From an uncultured Burkholderiaceae bacterium (GTDB taxonomy: Bacteria; Pseudomonadota; Gammaproteobacteria; Burkholderiales; Burkholderiaceae): 64,000 nt of DNA. The notes below the pieces were generated by a model, which did not search any database, had not been told where the DNA came from, and saw only the letters and a program-made list of their open reading frames with translations. The DNA lies in NCBI GenBank assembly GCA_937871985.1, contig CALMPB010000013.1:1-64000 (forward strand), in the 5' to 3' direction. Shown here one piece after another: positions 62,492 to 64,000 of the stretch. The position numbers and the translations under genes were made by a program. Within the stretch, counting starts at the first letter, position 1. The number at the start of each line of letters is the position of its first letter.

Positions 62492-63196
62492 ATGACTACG
62501 CAAAATACCAATCCCTTCGTCTTGCCCGGTTTTGGTCAGGCGGGAGAACTGGGGCAGAACCCGCTGCTCGCCAGCATGGAAATGATGCGCCAGGCCTGGC
62601 AGGGCCTGTCCGGCTCCGGCGCCCTGACAGGCGCCGGCATTGCCGCTGCTCCCATGAGCCTCGAAGACCTGGATCGCCGGATTTCCGAAATGCGCGCCGT
62701 CGAGAACTGGCTGCACATGAGCCTTTCCATGCTCACCAGCACCATCCAGGGCCTTGAAGTGCAGCGCGCCACCATTGCCACCCTCAAGTCTTTCGCGGTC
62801 GCGCCCCATGCCGAGGACGCAGCCGAAGGCCCCTCGCCGCTGGAAGTCGTGCTGGGCCTCAAGCCGTCGGGCCAGGCCAAGATCAAGTCCGTGCACGAAA
62901 ACGCCAGTCCCGCCTCCGATGCGGCTGCGGCGTCCGGAGCGGAGCAGGCGCAAGGCTGGTGGAATTTGCTGCAGAATCAGTTCAATACGCTGGCCGCCGC
63001 AACCTTGCAAAGCGCCGAAGCGGTGCAGGCTGCCACCGCGCCGTTGGCCGAGCAGGCCGCCGCCGTGGCCAAGAGCGCCGGCAATATGGGGCAGGCTGCC
63101 GTAAAATCGCCCGCTGCGAAACCGGCCAAGCCGGCATCGGCGGCCCGCAAGGCGGCGCCGCGCAAGCGCGCCGCCGCCAAACCCCGTTCCTCGTAA
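62492..63196 (+). CDS. phaM: PhaM-type polyhydroxyalkanoate granule protein
   Basis: Links PHA granules to the nucleoid and activates PHA synthase in Cupriavidus. The 234-residue protein has the N-terminal PhaM core (NPFVLPGFGQ; MSLEDLDRRISEMRAVENWLHM; LNMLQ-type helices) and a histone-H1-like tail rich in Ala, Lys, Pro and Arg (about 200-234). It precedes glmU by 139 bases on the same strand. Confidence 0.88.
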   Translation: MTTQNTNPFVLPGFGQAGELGQNPLLASMEMMRQAWQGLSGSGALTGAGIAAAPMSLEDLDRRISEMRAVENWLHMSLSMLTSTIQGLEVQRATIATLKSFAVAPHAEDAAEGPSPLEVVLGLKPSGQAKIKSVHENASPASDAAAASGAEQAQGWWNLLQNQFNTLAAATLQSAEAVQAATAPLAEQAAAVAKSAGNMGQAAVKSPAAKPAKPASAARKAAPRKRAAAKPRSS

Positions 63197-63230
63197 GGCC
63201 GTGTTGCCGGGTGGGCCGCGCGCCGTGTGT

Positions 63231-63260
63231 TTTACGCATGCCTACATGTATATATATATT
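63231..63260 (+). promoter_or_regulatory. Candidate glmU promoter
   Basis: TTTACG (63231-63236), an 18-base spacer, and TATATT (63255-63260) in an alternating TA tract, 75 bases before the glmU ATG. It is the only AT-rich segment in the gap. Confidence 0.4.
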
Positions 63261-63335
63261 AGGCGGCGCTTGTAGTATCTTGCGCGCGGTGGCGCCGCCG
63301 CTGCGGTTTCCCTCTCTTTTTATCTGACGAATCGA

Positions 63336-64000
63336 ATGCTGAACATAGTGATTTTGGCCGCGGGCCTGGGCAAGCGCATGCAATCCGATCTGCCCAAGGT
63401 GCTGCACCCCATCGCGGGCAAGCCCATGCTGGCCCACGTCCTGGATAACGCCCGGCCGCTGGATCCCGACCGCGTGGTAGTGGTCGTGGGGCATGGCGCC
63501 GAGCGCGTGCAGGCGGCTTTCGCCCATTACGACGGTGTGCAGTTCGTCTTGCAGAGCCCGCAGCAGGGCACGGGCCATGCTGTGCAGCAGGCCGTGCCGC
63601 AATTGCTCGAAGACGGGCGCGACGATGCCACGCTGGTGCTGTATGGCGACGTGCCCATGGTGCAGCCTCAAACGCTTACCCGGCTGCTGCAGGCGCGCGC
63701 CGGCGGCATGGCGGTGCTTACCGAAACCCTGGCCGATCCCAGCGGCTACGGACGCATCGTGCGCAACGCGCAGGGGCAGGTCGTGCGCATCATCGAGCAC
63801 AAGGACGCCAGCGATGCCGAACGCGCCATCGCCGAGGTCAACACCGGCATCCTGGTCGCGCCCACTGCGCGGCTCAAGGATTGGCTGTCGCGCATCAACA
63901 ACCAGAATGCCCAGGGCGAATATTATCTGACCGATGTGGTGGGCCTGGCGGTGCAGGACGGCGTACCCGTCAATGCCGCGCAGGCCGACGCGGGTTGGGA
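63336..64000 (+). CDS. glmU: GlmU N-acetylglucosamine-1-phosphate uridyltransferase, 5' part
   Basis: Bifunctional enzyme making UDP-GlcNAc for peptidoglycan and lipopolysaccharide. About 221 residues of the N-terminal uridyltransferase domain are present before the window ends. [20 protein letters not shown] is the nucleotide-binding loop; [15 protein letters not shown] and NTGILV are further active-site segments, and YYLTDVVG is typical. The acetyltransferase half lies outside. Confidence 0.95.
   Translation, partial: MLNIVILAAGLGKRMQSDLPKVLHPIAGKPMLAHVLDNARPLDPDRVVVVVGHGAERVQAAFAHYDGVQFVLQSPQQGTGHAVQQAVPQLLEDGRDDATLVLYGDVPMVQPQTLTRLLQARAGGMAVLTETLADPSGYGRIVRNAQGQVVRIIEHKDASDAERAIAEVNTGILVAPTARLKDWLSRINNQNAQGEYYLTDVVGLAVQDGVPVNAAQADAGW

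Overview
The window looks like chromosomal DNA of a GC-rich betaproteobacterium of the Alcaligenaceae (Bordetella/Achromobacter/Pusillimonas-like). The reasons are the aa3 oxidase locus layout (ctaC-ctaD-small assembly protein-DUF2970-ctaE-SURF1-ctaA-ctaB-sco), PhaM, a CIRCE-controlled rpoH, REP-like GC-rich repeats, and the abundance of Liv-type ABC importers. The species cannot be named from sequence alone. No rRNA, tRNA, CRISPR array or prophage was seen.

Layout. 1-2278: 5' part of gltB (minus). 2607-3540: three copies of an ~84-bp GC-rich repeat running into a RAYT-like gene that has lost its HUH histidines. 3846-4709: S-formylglutathione hydrolase. 4815-15287: a histidine/urocanate module. 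HutC (plus) faces a nine-gene minus-strand operon (binding protein, PhyH-type dioxygenase, LivHMGF, hutU, hutG, hutI) that has no hutH; a HutC-like operator sits between the -35 and -10 of its promoter. 15487-26437: a plus-strand operon of binding protein, fused LivH-LivM permease, LivG, LivF, a fumarate-reductase-like flavoprotein, a stand-alone [2Fe-2S] protein, a winged-helix regulator and a fused HyuA-HyuB ATP-dependent amidohydrolase. I know of no described pathway with this gene set.

26467-44988: a large minus-strand catabolic operon under a divergent MarR regulator. It runs iorA, iorB, Rieske dioxygenase alpha and beta, acyl-CoA ligase, Cys-less thiolase homologue, DUF35-SDR fusion, isatin-hydrolase-like cyclase, SDR and a binding protein, followed by a complete second Liv importer. 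The set reads as an iad-like indole-3-acetate pathway. My working model is indoleacetate -> dioxindole-acetate -> its CoA ester -> isatin + acetyl-CoA (Ltp2-like retro-aldol) -> isatinate -> anthraniloyl-CoA (IorAB).

45142-48402: an envelope module of PepSY protein, DUF2271, DUF4198 and ApbE behind a possible Fur box. 48598-49552: CIRCE plus rpoH. 49650-49776: a small ORF ending in a strong terminator. 49986-52535: Na+/H+ antiporter with a C-terminal cyclic-nucleotide-binding domain. 52532-61058: the cytochrome aa3 oxidase structural and assembly genes, without ctaG at its usual place. 61321-64000: a Nudix protein, DUF3717 protein, PhaM and the start of glmU.

The outer parts are core metabolism. 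The middle 30 kb is accessory catabolism in which transporter sets are joined to dedicated enzyme sets and local regulators.
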